Of a stretch of DNA of 12,962 nt, positions 7,610 to 12,962 are shown piece by piece; position 1 is the first letter of the stretch; the number at the start of each line of letters is the position of its first letter. The stretch comes from Betaproteobacteria bacterium (lineage in GTDB: Bacteria; Pseudomonadota; Gammaproteobacteria; Burkholderiales; SG8-41), in NCBI GenBank assembly GCA_021414185.1, contig JAIOOZ010000223.1, positions 1-12,962 on the forward strand, written 5' to 3'. The notes beneath the pieces are model-generated. The model was not told where the DNA came from. It ran no database searches and saw only the letters and a list, made by a program, of their open reading frames with translations. The position numbers were made by a program, and so were the translations under genes.

Positions 7610-7680
7610 GGATATCTCTCTGGATGACAAAAGAAGAATTTGCGGACGGCATGCAGAGGCTTTGCCGGTTTTATTATTGT

Positions 7681-7699
7681 TGTTCCAATATTCGGAACA
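7681..7699. promoter_or_regulatory. Candidate operator: TGTTCC-N7-GGAACA
   Basis: A perfect 6-base inverted repeat with a 7-base AT-rich spacer, centred 81 bases upstream of the PrpD-family start. One-and-a-half-turn spacing suits a dimeric helix-turn-helix regulator. It overlaps the region where a -35 for the lyase would fall. Confidence 0.4.
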
Positions 7700-7790
7700 G
7701 AATTCCATTTCATGATAAATACCATGCCGTATTTCGTCAATGAAATGATGGCGATTTCGCTTCTTCCTTCGAAAAGACGTGAGCGGCACG

Positions 7791-7810
7791 AATATCCGAT
7801 ATTGTCGGAT
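7791..7810. promoter_or_regulatory. Two overlapping inverted repeats
   Basis: AATATC-C-GATATT (7791-7803) overlaps ATCCGA-N5-TCGGAT (7794-7810). Both have perfect 6-base arms, so the segment can pair in two ways. This is a strong candidate protein-binding site between divergent genes; the regulator is unknown. Confidence 0.4.
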
Positions 7811-7889
7811 TGGAAATTGGCTTGTAGACTCCAGGCGCAAACCGTGTGAGTTTCGCTGGCGGTAAATATTCTTCGCAGCTCCAGACGGG

Positions 7890-7918
7890 TTGCGGATAAT
7901 TCGCTATCCAAAAATAAT
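7890..7918 (+). promoter_or_regulatory. Candidate promoter of the Bug pair with a spacer operator
   Basis: TTGCGG (7890-7895), a 17-base spacer and AATAAT (7913-7918, five of six to TATAAT) give a plausible sigma-70 promoter about 85 bases before the receptor 3 start. The spacer is almost filled by the inverted repeat GGATA-N6-TATCC (7894-7909), the position expected of a repressor or MerR-like operator. The -35 match is weak (three of six). Confidence 0.35.
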
Positions 7919-8001
7919 CCGGTCGTCCCGGTAAATCAGCAGCTCGCAAACCAGGTAGTCAGACCCCGGCGCGAGCATCCGCGACGACCACAGGAGGAGC
8001 A

Positions 8002-8973
8002 ATGAACTTCGAAGCCGGGAAACGAGTCAGCATTATTCTCGGCGGCGTCTTGTATGCCGCTTCGGCGCTATCCCAGGATTATCCGAGCAGAGTGATCCGT
8101 GTTGTCGTCCCTTTCGCGGCTGGCGGTGGCGGGGATGTTGTCACGCGCATCGTGATGCAGCGCCTGACCAATTCTCTCGGCAAATCCGTGGTTGTTGAAA
8201 ACAGAACAGGTGGATCGGGAATCGCCGGGACGCAAGTTGTTGCGACGGCGGCGCCGGACGGCTATACGCTGTTGCAGGCTTCGGCGACGAATATTGCAGT
8301 CCTGCCGTTTATTACCAAGCTCCCGTACAGTCCGGGCGACTTTGCGCCGATAACGGTGCTGGGTTCCCAGCCGCATATTGTGGTCGTTCCTGTGTCGCTG
8401 CCCGTAAAATCCATCGCGGAACTGGTGGCGCTGGCGAAGCGCAGGCCCGGCGAAATGAATTATGGGTCGTCCGGAAACGGCGGGCCCAATCATCTGGGTA
8501 CGGAGCTGTTCAAGCTCGATGCAGGCGTGCAGATCGCGCATATTCCGTACAAGGGAAACGGGCTCGTGCTGATCGATCTGGTTTCCGGCCAAATCCAGCT
8601 GGGCATCATGTCGATGGCGCCGACGCTGCCTCATATCAAGTCCGGCAAGCTGAGAGCATTGGCAGTCACAAGTCCGGGCCGATCGCCGGTCGTTCCCGAG
8701 TTGCCGACAGTCGCGGAATCCGGTTATCCCGGTTACGAAGTCAGGTCGTGGTACGGTTTGTTCGCGCCGGTCAAGACGCCACGCGCCATCGTGGTCAAGC
8801 TGAACGAAGAGATCGCCGCTGTCCTCAAGCAGCGCGACACAATCGAAACATTTGCGGCGCAGGGTGTTGAGCCGGGGGGCAATTCGGTCGAGGACTTCAC
8901 CGCGTTCATCAAAAGCGAAACCGAGCGCTGGGGACGCGTCGTGAAAGCGATCAATCTGAAGATCGATCCGTAA
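8002..8973 (+). CDS. Bug/TctC family periplasmic solute receptor (receptor 3)
   Basis: A 323-residue receptor with an excellent ribosome site, AGGAGG (7992-7997), four bases before the ATG. The signal peptide is short: MNFEAGKR, a hydrophobic stretch to about residue 22, and cleavage near ALS (24). Ligand loops: VVPFAAGGGGD, then VVENRTGGSGIAGTQVVA, APDGYT, YGSSGNGGPNH and PYKGNGLVLIDLVSGQ, with the family end RVVKAINLKIDP. The second loop carries hydrophobic residues (GLVL) where the relatives have GxPA, which may change the pocket. The next receptor gene begins on its stop codon, so the two are translationally coupled and likely made together. It is divergent from the PrpD-family lyase, suggesting that lyase and receptor share a substrate or inducer. 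The ligand is not identifiable by sequence alone. Confidence 0.94.
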   Translation: MNFEAGKRVSIILGGVLYAASALSQDYPSRVIRVVVPFAAGGGGDVVTRIVMQRLTNSLGKSVVVENRTGGSGIAGTQVVATAAPDGYTLLQASATNIAVLPFITKLPYSPGDFAPITVLGSQPHIVVVPVSLPVKSIAELVALAKRRPGEMNYGSSGNGGPNHLGTELFKLDAGVQIAHIPYKGNGLVLIDLVSGQIQLGIMSMAPTLPHIKSGKLRALAVTSPGRSPVVPELPTVAESGYPGYEVRSWYGLFAPVKTPRAIVVKLNEEIAAVLKQRDTIETFAAQGVEPGGNSVEDFTAFIKSETERWGRVVKAINLKIDP

Positions 8974-9989
8974 TGGGGCAGCGGCCTGGATCGACCGGAT
9001 CACAACTGACTATGACGGGATTCTCGCCGTTGTTGCACGGAATGGCGCTGGTGTTTGGGTTGAGCGGCGCGGTTTGCGCCTTGGCGCAAGGCTATCCATA
9101 CAAGCCGATTCGGTTGATCGTAGGCTACAGCGCAGGGGGCGGCACCGACGTGATCGCGCGCATCGTAGGCCTGCGGCTGAGTGAAGTTCTCGGACAGCCC
9201 ATCGTCGTGGACAACCGGCCCGCGGCGGCGGGGGCGGCGGCGGCCGGGCTGGTAGCCAGATCGCCGGCGGACGGCTATACGTTGTTCGTAGCCGCCACCA
9301 GCACCCTGGCGGTAAACCCCAGCCTTTATAAGGATTTGCCCTACGACACCGGCAAAGACTTTACGCCAGTGGCCCAGATCGTTGCCATGCCGAACCTCCT
9401 CGTCGTAACACCCGGCCTGCCGGTCGCATCAGTGGCCGAATTGATTGCATTGGCCAAGGCAGAGCGTGGCAGGCTCACATATGCGTCCGGAGGCGTGGGA
9501 AGCTCGAATCACTTTACGGCGGAACTGTTCAATTACATGGCGGGCGTCAAGATGACCCACATTCCGTACAAAGGCGGCGGGCCCGCCATGGTGGACGTCG
9601 CCAGCGGCCAGGTGGCGATATTTTTTTCCACCATCGCATCCGCCATGCCACAGGTCAAATCCGGCAGGCTGCGGTCGCTGGCCGTTACGTCGGCAACCCG
9701 CTCGCAAAGCCTGCCGGAAGTGCCCACGATTGCAGAGGCGGGATTGCCGGGCTATGAAAGCACGATATGGTACGGCGCGCTGTTGCCGGCGCGTGCGCCG
9801 CAAGGGATTGTGGAACGACTGAATTTCGAAATCGTGAAAATATTGAAAACCCCTGAAATCCGGCAGAGATTTCTGGCGCTGGGAGCGGACACCGTCATTA
9901 CGACGCCCGAGCAATTTGCGCAATATATCCAATCCGAAATCAAGAAGTGGGACAAGGTCGTAAAGGACGCGGGAATCCGGGCTGAATAA
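8973..9989 (+). CDS. Bug/TctC family periplasmic solute receptor (receptor 4)
   Basis: A 338-residue receptor whose ATG shares one base with the upstream stop (TAATG), implying translational coupling; there is no Shine-Dalgarno of its own. An in-frame ATG at 9012 (MTGFSPLLHGMALVF) is an alternative start that leaves the hydrophobic core but lacks basic residues. Cleavage is expected after ALA (38). Ligand loops are canonical: LIVGYSAGGGTD, VVDNRPAAAGAAAAGLVA, ADGYT, YASGGVGSSNH and PYKGGGPAMVDVASGQ, ending WDKVVKDAGIRAE. The Ala-rich AAAGAAAAG run (GGCGGCGGC repeats in DNA, about 9221-9247) replaces the more varied loop of the relatives. With receptor 3 it forms a bicistronic unit without transporter membrane genes. 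Ligand unknown; a small carboxylate is typical of the family. Confidence 0.94.
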   Translation: MGQRPGSTGSQLTMTGFSPLLHGMALVFGLSGAVCALAQGYPYKPIRLIVGYSAGGGTDVIARIVGLRLSEVLGQPIVVDNRPAAAGAAAAGLVARSPADGYTLFVAATSTLAVNPSLYKDLPYDTGKDFTPVAQIVAMPNLLVVTPGLPVASVAELIALAKAERGRLTYASGGVGSSNHFTAELFNYMAGVKMTHIPYKGGGPAMVDVASGQVAIFFSTIASAMPQVKSGRLRSLAVTSATRSQSLPEVPTIAEAGLPGYESTIWYGALLPARAPQGIVERLNFEIVKILKTPEIRQRFLALGADTVITTPEQFAQYIQSEIKKWDKVVKDAGIRAE

Positions 9990-9994
9990 CGACT

Positions 9995-10105
9995 TCAGGC
10001 TTGCCGTGTCATAGATTGCAATTCAAGAACCGGTTCCACCGCGGGGTTCGGCGGGGGCATGATGATGCCGCCGCGCTTGGGTTGCGGCGCTTTTGAAATC
10101 TGCAT
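9995..10105 (-). CDS. Possible 36-residue proline-rich small protein
   Basis: A short frame starting at 10105 and ending at the stop 9995-9997: MQISKAPQPKRGGIIM, then PPPNPAVEPVLELQSMTRQA. It is preceded by GGAGGACGCGGAAGC, in which GGAGG lies ten bases from the ATG, a better ribosome site than several real genes here have. Its third codon positions are GC-rich, as in the neighbours. It sits 80 bases after the cupin-like gene on the same strand and could be the last member of a Bug-cupin-peptide operon. I recognise no family, no signal peptide and no membrane segment. Against it: the stretch overlaps a hairpin (10051-10074), and ORFs this short are common by chance. Existence is uncertain. 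Confidence 0.35.
   Translation of the reverse strand: MQISKAPQPKRGGIIMPPPNPAVEPVLELQSMTRQA
10051..10074. terminator. Hairpin downstream of receptor 4
   Basis: GCGGGGGCAT (10051-10060) pairs with ATGCCGCCGC (10065-10074) with one mismatch around a GATG loop. It lies 61 bases past the receptor 4 stop, between convergent transcripts, where a terminator is expected. No T-run follows, so it is at best a non-canonical or processing structure; it may instead be coding sequence of the small ORF on the other strand. Confidence 0.3.
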
Positions 10106-10140
10106 GCTTCCGCGTCCTCCGTTTACACACTTATAGTTAA

Positions 10141-10185
10141 CTGGCTACCGGCCCGGTTCAGCGTACGCGCCGCGGGACCGGCCAG
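10141..10185. other. Imperfect GC-rich stem-loop after the cupin-like gene
   Basis: CTGGCTACCGGCCCG (10141-10155) pairs imperfectly with CGGGACCGGCCAG (10173-10185), enclosing the palindrome GCGTACGC (10161-10168). It directly abuts the cupin-like gene's stop codon (10186-10188, minus strand). It may protect or end that transcript; it lacks the U-tract of an intrinsic terminator. Confidence 0.35.
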
Positions 10186-10938
10186 TCAAAAATCTTTGCG
10201 CGGGAACTGCAGTATCAGCATTTCGAGGCCTTTGGCGCCGGCGCGTATTTCAAGCGGCGATTCACTGTTGTCGGCGAACAGCATGGACCACGGCGGCAGG
10301 CTGGCACCGTCTCTTTCGAGGGTGCCGTTGACCACGAAGTAATAATGTCCACCGGTAGGCCGGGGATCGGGTGCCTGTGTGCTCATTCCCGGCCCCAGGC
10401 GCAGGATGTATGCCGCCAGGCCGTCGGCGGTTTTCTCGTCGGTTAGCAGTGTTTCCAGCGCGACGCTGGCGCGTTTCATCAGGATGGGCTCGCTGCTCAC
10501 GACGATGGGATCGGTGAAGCGGTTGCGCCGCTTGGTCGGCTTGAGACGCTCGCGAAATCCCGGCTGGTCCAGATAGGTGGGGCCGGAGTCTGTCCGGTTG
10601 CGCAGCGCGAAATACGACAGGCCGTGAGGGCCCGCATAAATCGGCCCATAGCCCGTGTGGTGATCGAGGTATTGGACCCTGAGCGGAGCGGCGTCCTCGT
10701 CGCGCCCCATTTTCCCGGAGCCGGTGACGAAGATATGGAACTGATCGACCTGATGAAAATGCGACTTGGTGATTTCATCGCAGTCCATGTCGGTCAACAG
10801 CGCCTGCGGCTCTTCCTTGATTTCCTTACAGCGCATTTCGCCAAAAAAGCCGGTGCCCCAATGCTCGACGCCGGTACCCTGGGATTTGACAACGCGGCGG
10901 CGTTGCAGCGCTTCGGGTCCGCTCACTGAATGGATCAT
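10186..10938 (-). CDS. Cupin-like two-domain protein of unknown function
   Basis: A 250-residue protein. The start at 10938 is preceded by GGGAGGAAAC, a strong ribosome site. The first half carries SHFHQVDQFHIFVTGSGKMG (residues 59-78), a cupin motif 1 (HxHx3-4E...G) in which the usual Glu is Gln66; H60 and H62 remain. H105 in YAGPHGLSYF may be the motif 2 His. The second half (about 176-247) repeats the barrel pattern, LGPGMST...GGHYYFVVNGTLERDG...PWSMLF, but keeps only one His (H198) and probably binds no metal. The protein therefore resembles a bicupin, perhaps a dioxygenase, isomerase or small-molecule sensor in the cytoplasm; no export signal is seen. It follows a Bug gene by 40 bases on the same strand and is almost certainly cotranscribed, so its ligand may be what that receptor imports. 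Confidence 0.72.
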   Translation of the reverse strand: MIHSVSGPEALQRRRVVKSQGTGVEHWGTGFFGEMRCKEIKEEPQALLTDMDCDEITKSHFHQVDQFHIFVTGSGKMGRDEDAAPLRVQYLDHHTGYGPIYAGPHGLSYFALRNRTDSGPTYLDQPGFRERLKPTKRRNRFTDPIVVSSEPILMKRASVALETLLTDEKTADGLAAYILRLGPGMSTQAPDPRPTGGHYYFVVNGTLERDGASLPPWSMLFADNSESPLEIRAGAKGLEMLILQFPRKDF

Positions 10939-10978
10939 GTTTCCTCCCTGGTTCGTATTGTCGGTATGCGCCGGGGCC

Positions 10979-11941
10979 TTATTCCGCCCTGATGCCCGCG
11001 GACGCGATGACTTTTTTCACGCGGTCTGAATCTGCTTTCATGAATTTACCCAAATCTTCCGGGCTGCTGCTGCGCGGCTCGAATCCCTGTGCGGCGAAAC
11101 CGGGGGCGATATCGGGGAGCGCGAGTATCGCAACCAGATTGGAATTGATTTTGGCGATGATGTCTTTCGGCGTGCGCGCCGGCATCAGCGCAGCGTACCA
11201 ATTCACGTATTCGAACCCAGGCAACCCGGATTCGGCCACGGTGGGCGTGTTGGGCACTGCGGGCGAGCGGACTGCGCCCGTAACCGCCAGTGCCTTGAGC
11301 CGGCCGGTCTTCACGTGCGGCAGCAGTGGGCCCATGGTGTTCATCATGAGTTGCAGCTGCCCGCTGATCAGATCGGTGATGCCGGGGGCCGATCCTTTAT
11401 AGGGAACGTGCACGATGGCAGTTCCCGCCATCGTATTGAACAGTTCCATGGCGAGATGATTGCCGCCACCCGCGCCCGCGGTCCCGTAATTCAGTTTGCC
11501 CGGGTTGGTCTTTGCATACGCGATCAATTCCTTGACCGAGTTGACCGGCAGCGCGGCATTGGCGGCAAATAAATAGGGATTGATCGCCAGCAGGCTAACG
11601 GGCGCAAAATCCCGGACCGGATCGTACTTGACGTTGCTGTTCAGAAATGGCGTTACCACGAACGACCCCACGGCAAATACCAGCGTGTATCCATCGGCAG
11701 GTGCTGCGGCCCCCATTTCGGTGCCCACCACGCCGGCGGCGCCGCCGCGGTTGTCGACGACGACAGGCTGCCCCAATGCGTCCTGCAGTTTAAGCGCAAT
11801 CGTGCGGGCAACGGTGTCCGAGCCGCCGCCGGCCGGATAAGGCACGATCCAGCGTATGGGTTTGACCGGATAGCTCTGGGCACTGGCGGCGCCGACAGAC
11901 ATCGACACCATCAATACGCTGAACAATGCCCGCGTTTTCAT
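10979..11941 (-). CDS. Bug/TctC family periplasmic solute receptor (receptor 5)
   Basis: A 320-residue receptor. The start at 11941 (MKTRALFSVLMVSMSVG) gives a textbook signal peptide cut after ASA (21); GAGGGGG lies about nine bases upstream on this strand. The frame is open to 11995, but that extension would bury the signal peptide. Ligand loops: WIVPYPAGGGSD, VVDNRGGAAGVVGTEMGA, PADGYT, YGTAGAGGGNH and PYKGSAPGITDLISGQ, ending VKKVIASAGIRAE. All are canonical. It is the first gene of a minus-strand pair with the cupin-like gene (40-base gap) and lies 92 bases after the tRNA-Val gene on the same strand, with no obvious terminator between, so some read-through from the tRNA is possible. Ligand unknown. 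Confidence 0.94.
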   Translation of the reverse strand: MKTRALFSVLMVSMSVGAASAQSYPVKPIRWIVPYPAGGGSDTVARTIALKLQDALGQPVVVDNRGGAAGVVGTEMGAAAPADGYTLVFAVGSFVVTPFLNSNVKYDPVRDFAPVSLLAINPYLFAANAALPVNSVKELIAYAKTNPGKLNYGTAGAGGGNHLAMELFNTMAGTAIVHVPYKGSAPGITDLISGQLQLMMNTMGPLLPHVKTGRLKALAVTGAVRSPAVPNTPTVAESGLPGFEYVNWYAALMPARTPKDIIAKINSNLVAILALPDIAPGFAAQGFEPRSSSPEDLGKFMKADSDRVKKVIASAGIRAE

Positions 11942-12033
11942 TCCACATGCCCCCTCGATATTCTTGTCATGTCGAACTACACTGCAACAACGCAAACGCT
12001 ACCGGCCAGTCGAGATCTGGGTTCGTGATTTAT

Positions 12034-12108
12034 TGGTGGGTCGTACTGGGATCGAACCAGTGGCCCCTGCCGTGTGAAGGCAGTGCTCTACCGCTGAGCT
12101 AACGACCC
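12034..12108 (-). tRNA. tRNA-Val(CAC)
   Basis: A full 75-base cloverleaf on the minus strand: acceptor GGGTCGT/ACGACCC, D-arm GCTC-AGCGGTA-GAGC, anticodon arm CTGCC-TTCACAC-GGCAG with anticodon CAC (reads GUG, valine), five-base variable loop, T-arm ACTGG-TTCGATC-CCAGT, discriminator A and encoded CCA. All stems pair without mismatch. It stands alone, not in a tRNA cluster; no integrase gene or duplicated 3' end is seen nearby. Confidence 0.98.
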
Positions 12109-12133
12109 GTATGGGACCTGCGACGGGGAGCGG

Positions 12134-12163
12134 ATATTACCATTTTCCGGGCGCATGCTTCAA
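12134..12163 (-). promoter_or_regulatory. Promoter of the tRNA-Val gene
   Basis: On the minus strand TTGAAG (12163-12158), an 18-base spacer and TAATAT (12139-12134) lie 25 bases before the mature tRNA. The stretch after the -10 is GC-rich (CCGCTCCCCG), as in stable-RNA promoters under stringent (ppGpp) control. Position and composition fit; both hexamers match consensus at four of six positions. Confidence 0.5.
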
Positions 12164-12217
12164 ATGAGCGGGGCGGGTTACAATCTTGAAAAAATAAAGT
12201 CTGTCGCGAAACCTGCG

Positions 12218-12261
12218 GCCCCTCACCCCGGCCCTCTCCCCGCTGAAACGGGGCGAGGGAG
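12218..12261. repeat. REP-like interspersed palindromic element
   Basis: A CCCCTCACCCCGGCCCTCTC head runs into a hairpin: CCCTCTCCCCG (12232-12242), loop CTGAAA, CGGGGCGAGGG (12249-12259), with one mismatch. This sequence type is widespread as an intergenic repeat in beta- and gammaproteobacteria. Here it lies between the divergent tRNA-Val and second PrpD-family genes. No RAYT transposase is seen in the window. Confidence 0.65.
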
Positions 12262-12297
12262 TGTTTGATATTACCTCCATAGATATTTTCCGCTGCG

Positions 12298-12962
12298 ATG
12301 AATACAGCATTAAATGCAACGGCGCCTGACGCCACCCGTACGCTTGCGCGATATATTGTTCAATCGCAGCCCGGCGATATACCGGACGCGGTAGTGCATG
12401 AGGCGAAGCGCGCGCTTTTGCACTGGATAGGCTGCTCGCTCGGCGGCAGCCGGCACGAAGCGCTCGAGTGCGCGCTGGCGACTTTCAACGAATTTTCCGG
12501 GCCGCGCGAGGCGGGCATCATAGGCAGGAGCGAGCGGGTGGACATCCTGCTCGCCGCATTGATGAACGGCATCAGTGGCGATGCGCTCGGATTCAGCGAT
12601 ACTCATCTGAAGACAGTGATACATCCGGGCGGCGTAGTCGGTCCGGCCGTGCTGGCGCTGGCCGAGCGCACTCCCGTTTCCGGCCGCGAGTTCCTGCATG
12701 CGTTTCTGCTTGGCATCGAAGTGGCATGCCGCGTGGGGCTCGTCGTCTATCCATGGCATTACGCGCGCGGCTGGCACATTACCGGCACGGCGGGCACTTT
12801 CGGCGCCGCTGCGGCGGCGGGCAAGTTGCTGGGGCTAGACGAGCAGCGCATGACATGGGCGCTGGGCATAGCGGCGACGCAGGCTGCCGGCCTGCGCGAA
12901 ATGTTCGGCACCATGTGCAAGAACCTGCACGGCGGGCGCGCGGCGCAGAACGGATTGAGCGC
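12298..12962 (+). CDS. MmgE/PrpD family protein, 3' end outside the window
   Basis: An open frame from the ATG at 12298 to the right edge (221 full codons, no stop). It begins MNTALNATAPDATRTLARYI and carries the family blocks in order: DALGFSDTHLKTVIHPGG (residues 95-112, with D101 and H109), PAVLALAE (116-123), GWHITGTAGTFGAAAAAGKL (158-177), and MCKNLHGGRAAQNG (206-219, with K208). These match the Asp, His and Lys positions of the cis-aconitate decarboxylase/2-methylcitrate dehydratase superfamily, so a catalytic member is likely. It is not a copy of the PrpD-family gene at 6248-7609: the GWHITGT block and the whole N-terminus differ, so it probably handles another substrate. There is no clear ribosome site before the ATG. 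Genes after it are not visible. Confidence 0.9.
   Translation, partial: MNTALNATAPDATRTLARYIVQSQPGDIPDAVVHEAKRALLHWIGCSLGGSRHEALECALATFNEFSGPREAGIIGRSERVDILLAALMNGISGDALGFSDTHLKTVIHPGGVVGPAVLALAERTPVSGREFLHAFLLGIEVACRVGLVVYPWHYARGWHITGTAGTFGAAAAAGKLLGLDEQRMTWALGIAATQAAGLREMFGTMCKNLHGGRAAQNGLS

Larger units (their letters stand above)
7610..8001. promoter_or_regulatory. Divergent control region between the PrpD-family gene and the Bug pair
   Basis: A 392-base gap without a credible gene, visibly more AT-rich than the flanking coding DNA, especially 7620-7840. Besides the sites listed separately it contains ATTTC-N6-GAAAT (7731-7746) and runs such as TTATTATTG (7671-7679). On the minus strand a possible lyase promoter (TAATAA about 7670-7675) lies beside the 7681-7699 inverted repeat. 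Open frames crossing it on either strand have no recognisable protein features. A regulator acting on both directions seems likely, but none is encoded in the window. Confidence 0.6.

Noticed and set aside
6413..7627. A 404-codon open frame on the plus strand
   Set aside because: It runs antisense to the PrpD-family gene, which has clear family motifs; the frame shows no recognisable domain and no ribosome site.
7610..7840. Upstream extension of the PrpD-family gene
   Set aside because: The frame is open, but the added 77 residues resemble no family member, are AT-rich, and overlap the control region; the start at 7609 fits the family N-terminus.
7640..7849. A 69-codon plus-strand frame in the divergent gap
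   Set aside because: No ribosome site and no protein features; it coincides with the inverted-repeat region.
12034..12108. tRNA-Val as an integration site for a genomic island
   Set aside because: No integrase gene and no repeated tRNA 3' end were found; the flanking genes are ordinary metabolic genes.
12310..12777. A 155-codon minus-strand frame at the right end
   Set aside because: It is antisense to the PrpD-family gene whose plus-strand frame is open to the edge and carries conserved blocks.

Overview
The window looks like a high-GC betaproteobacterial chromosome, most plausibly Burkholderiales. That inference rests on GC-rich codon use, on five Bug/TctC-type periplasmic receptors in about 8 kb (an expansion best known from Bordetella and relatives), and on a short repeat of the CCTCACCCCGGCCCTCTCCC type. 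I see no plasmid, phage or transposase genes and no CRISPR array. The species cannot be named from this sequence.

Layout. Positions 1-2186 (+) hold a tight three-gene set: an extended SDR/epimerase cut by the window edge, a hotdog acyl-CoA thioesterase, and a classical SDR. A second SDR, clearly paralogous to the first, runs tail-to-tail against it (2209-2964, -). Divergent from that is a PhyH-type Fe(II)/2-oxoglutarate dioxygenase (3059-3937, +), followed by two Bug receptors (4116-5132 and 5205-6185, +). An MmgE/PrpD-family lyase (6248-7609, -) converges on these. A 392-base, comparatively AT-rich divergent control region (7610-8001) carries several inverted repeats and a candidate promoter. 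It separates the lyase from a translationally coupled Bug-Bug pair (8002-8973 and 8973-9989, +). On the minus strand lies a Bug gene followed by a two-domain cupin-like gene (11941 down to 10186), with a possible 36-residue ORF downstream (10105-9995). A tRNA-Val(CAC) gene (12034-12108, -) with a recognisable promoter, a REP-like hairpin (12218-12261), and the first 221 codons of a second MmgE/PrpD protein (12298 to the edge, +) end the window.

How the genes may work together. Bug receptors bind small carboxylates or related polar metabolites in the periplasm. PrpD-family enzymes act on tricarboxylates and related acids (dehydration, decarboxylation or epimerisation). PhyH enzymes hydroxylate, SDRs oxidise the resulting alcohols, and hotdog thioesterases release CoA. 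The set reads as accessory uptake and catabolism of one or more carboxylic acids, but no substrate can be assigned from sequence. No TctA/TctB membrane subunits and no transcription regulator gene are present, so the receptors either use a permease encoded elsewhere or serve as sensors.
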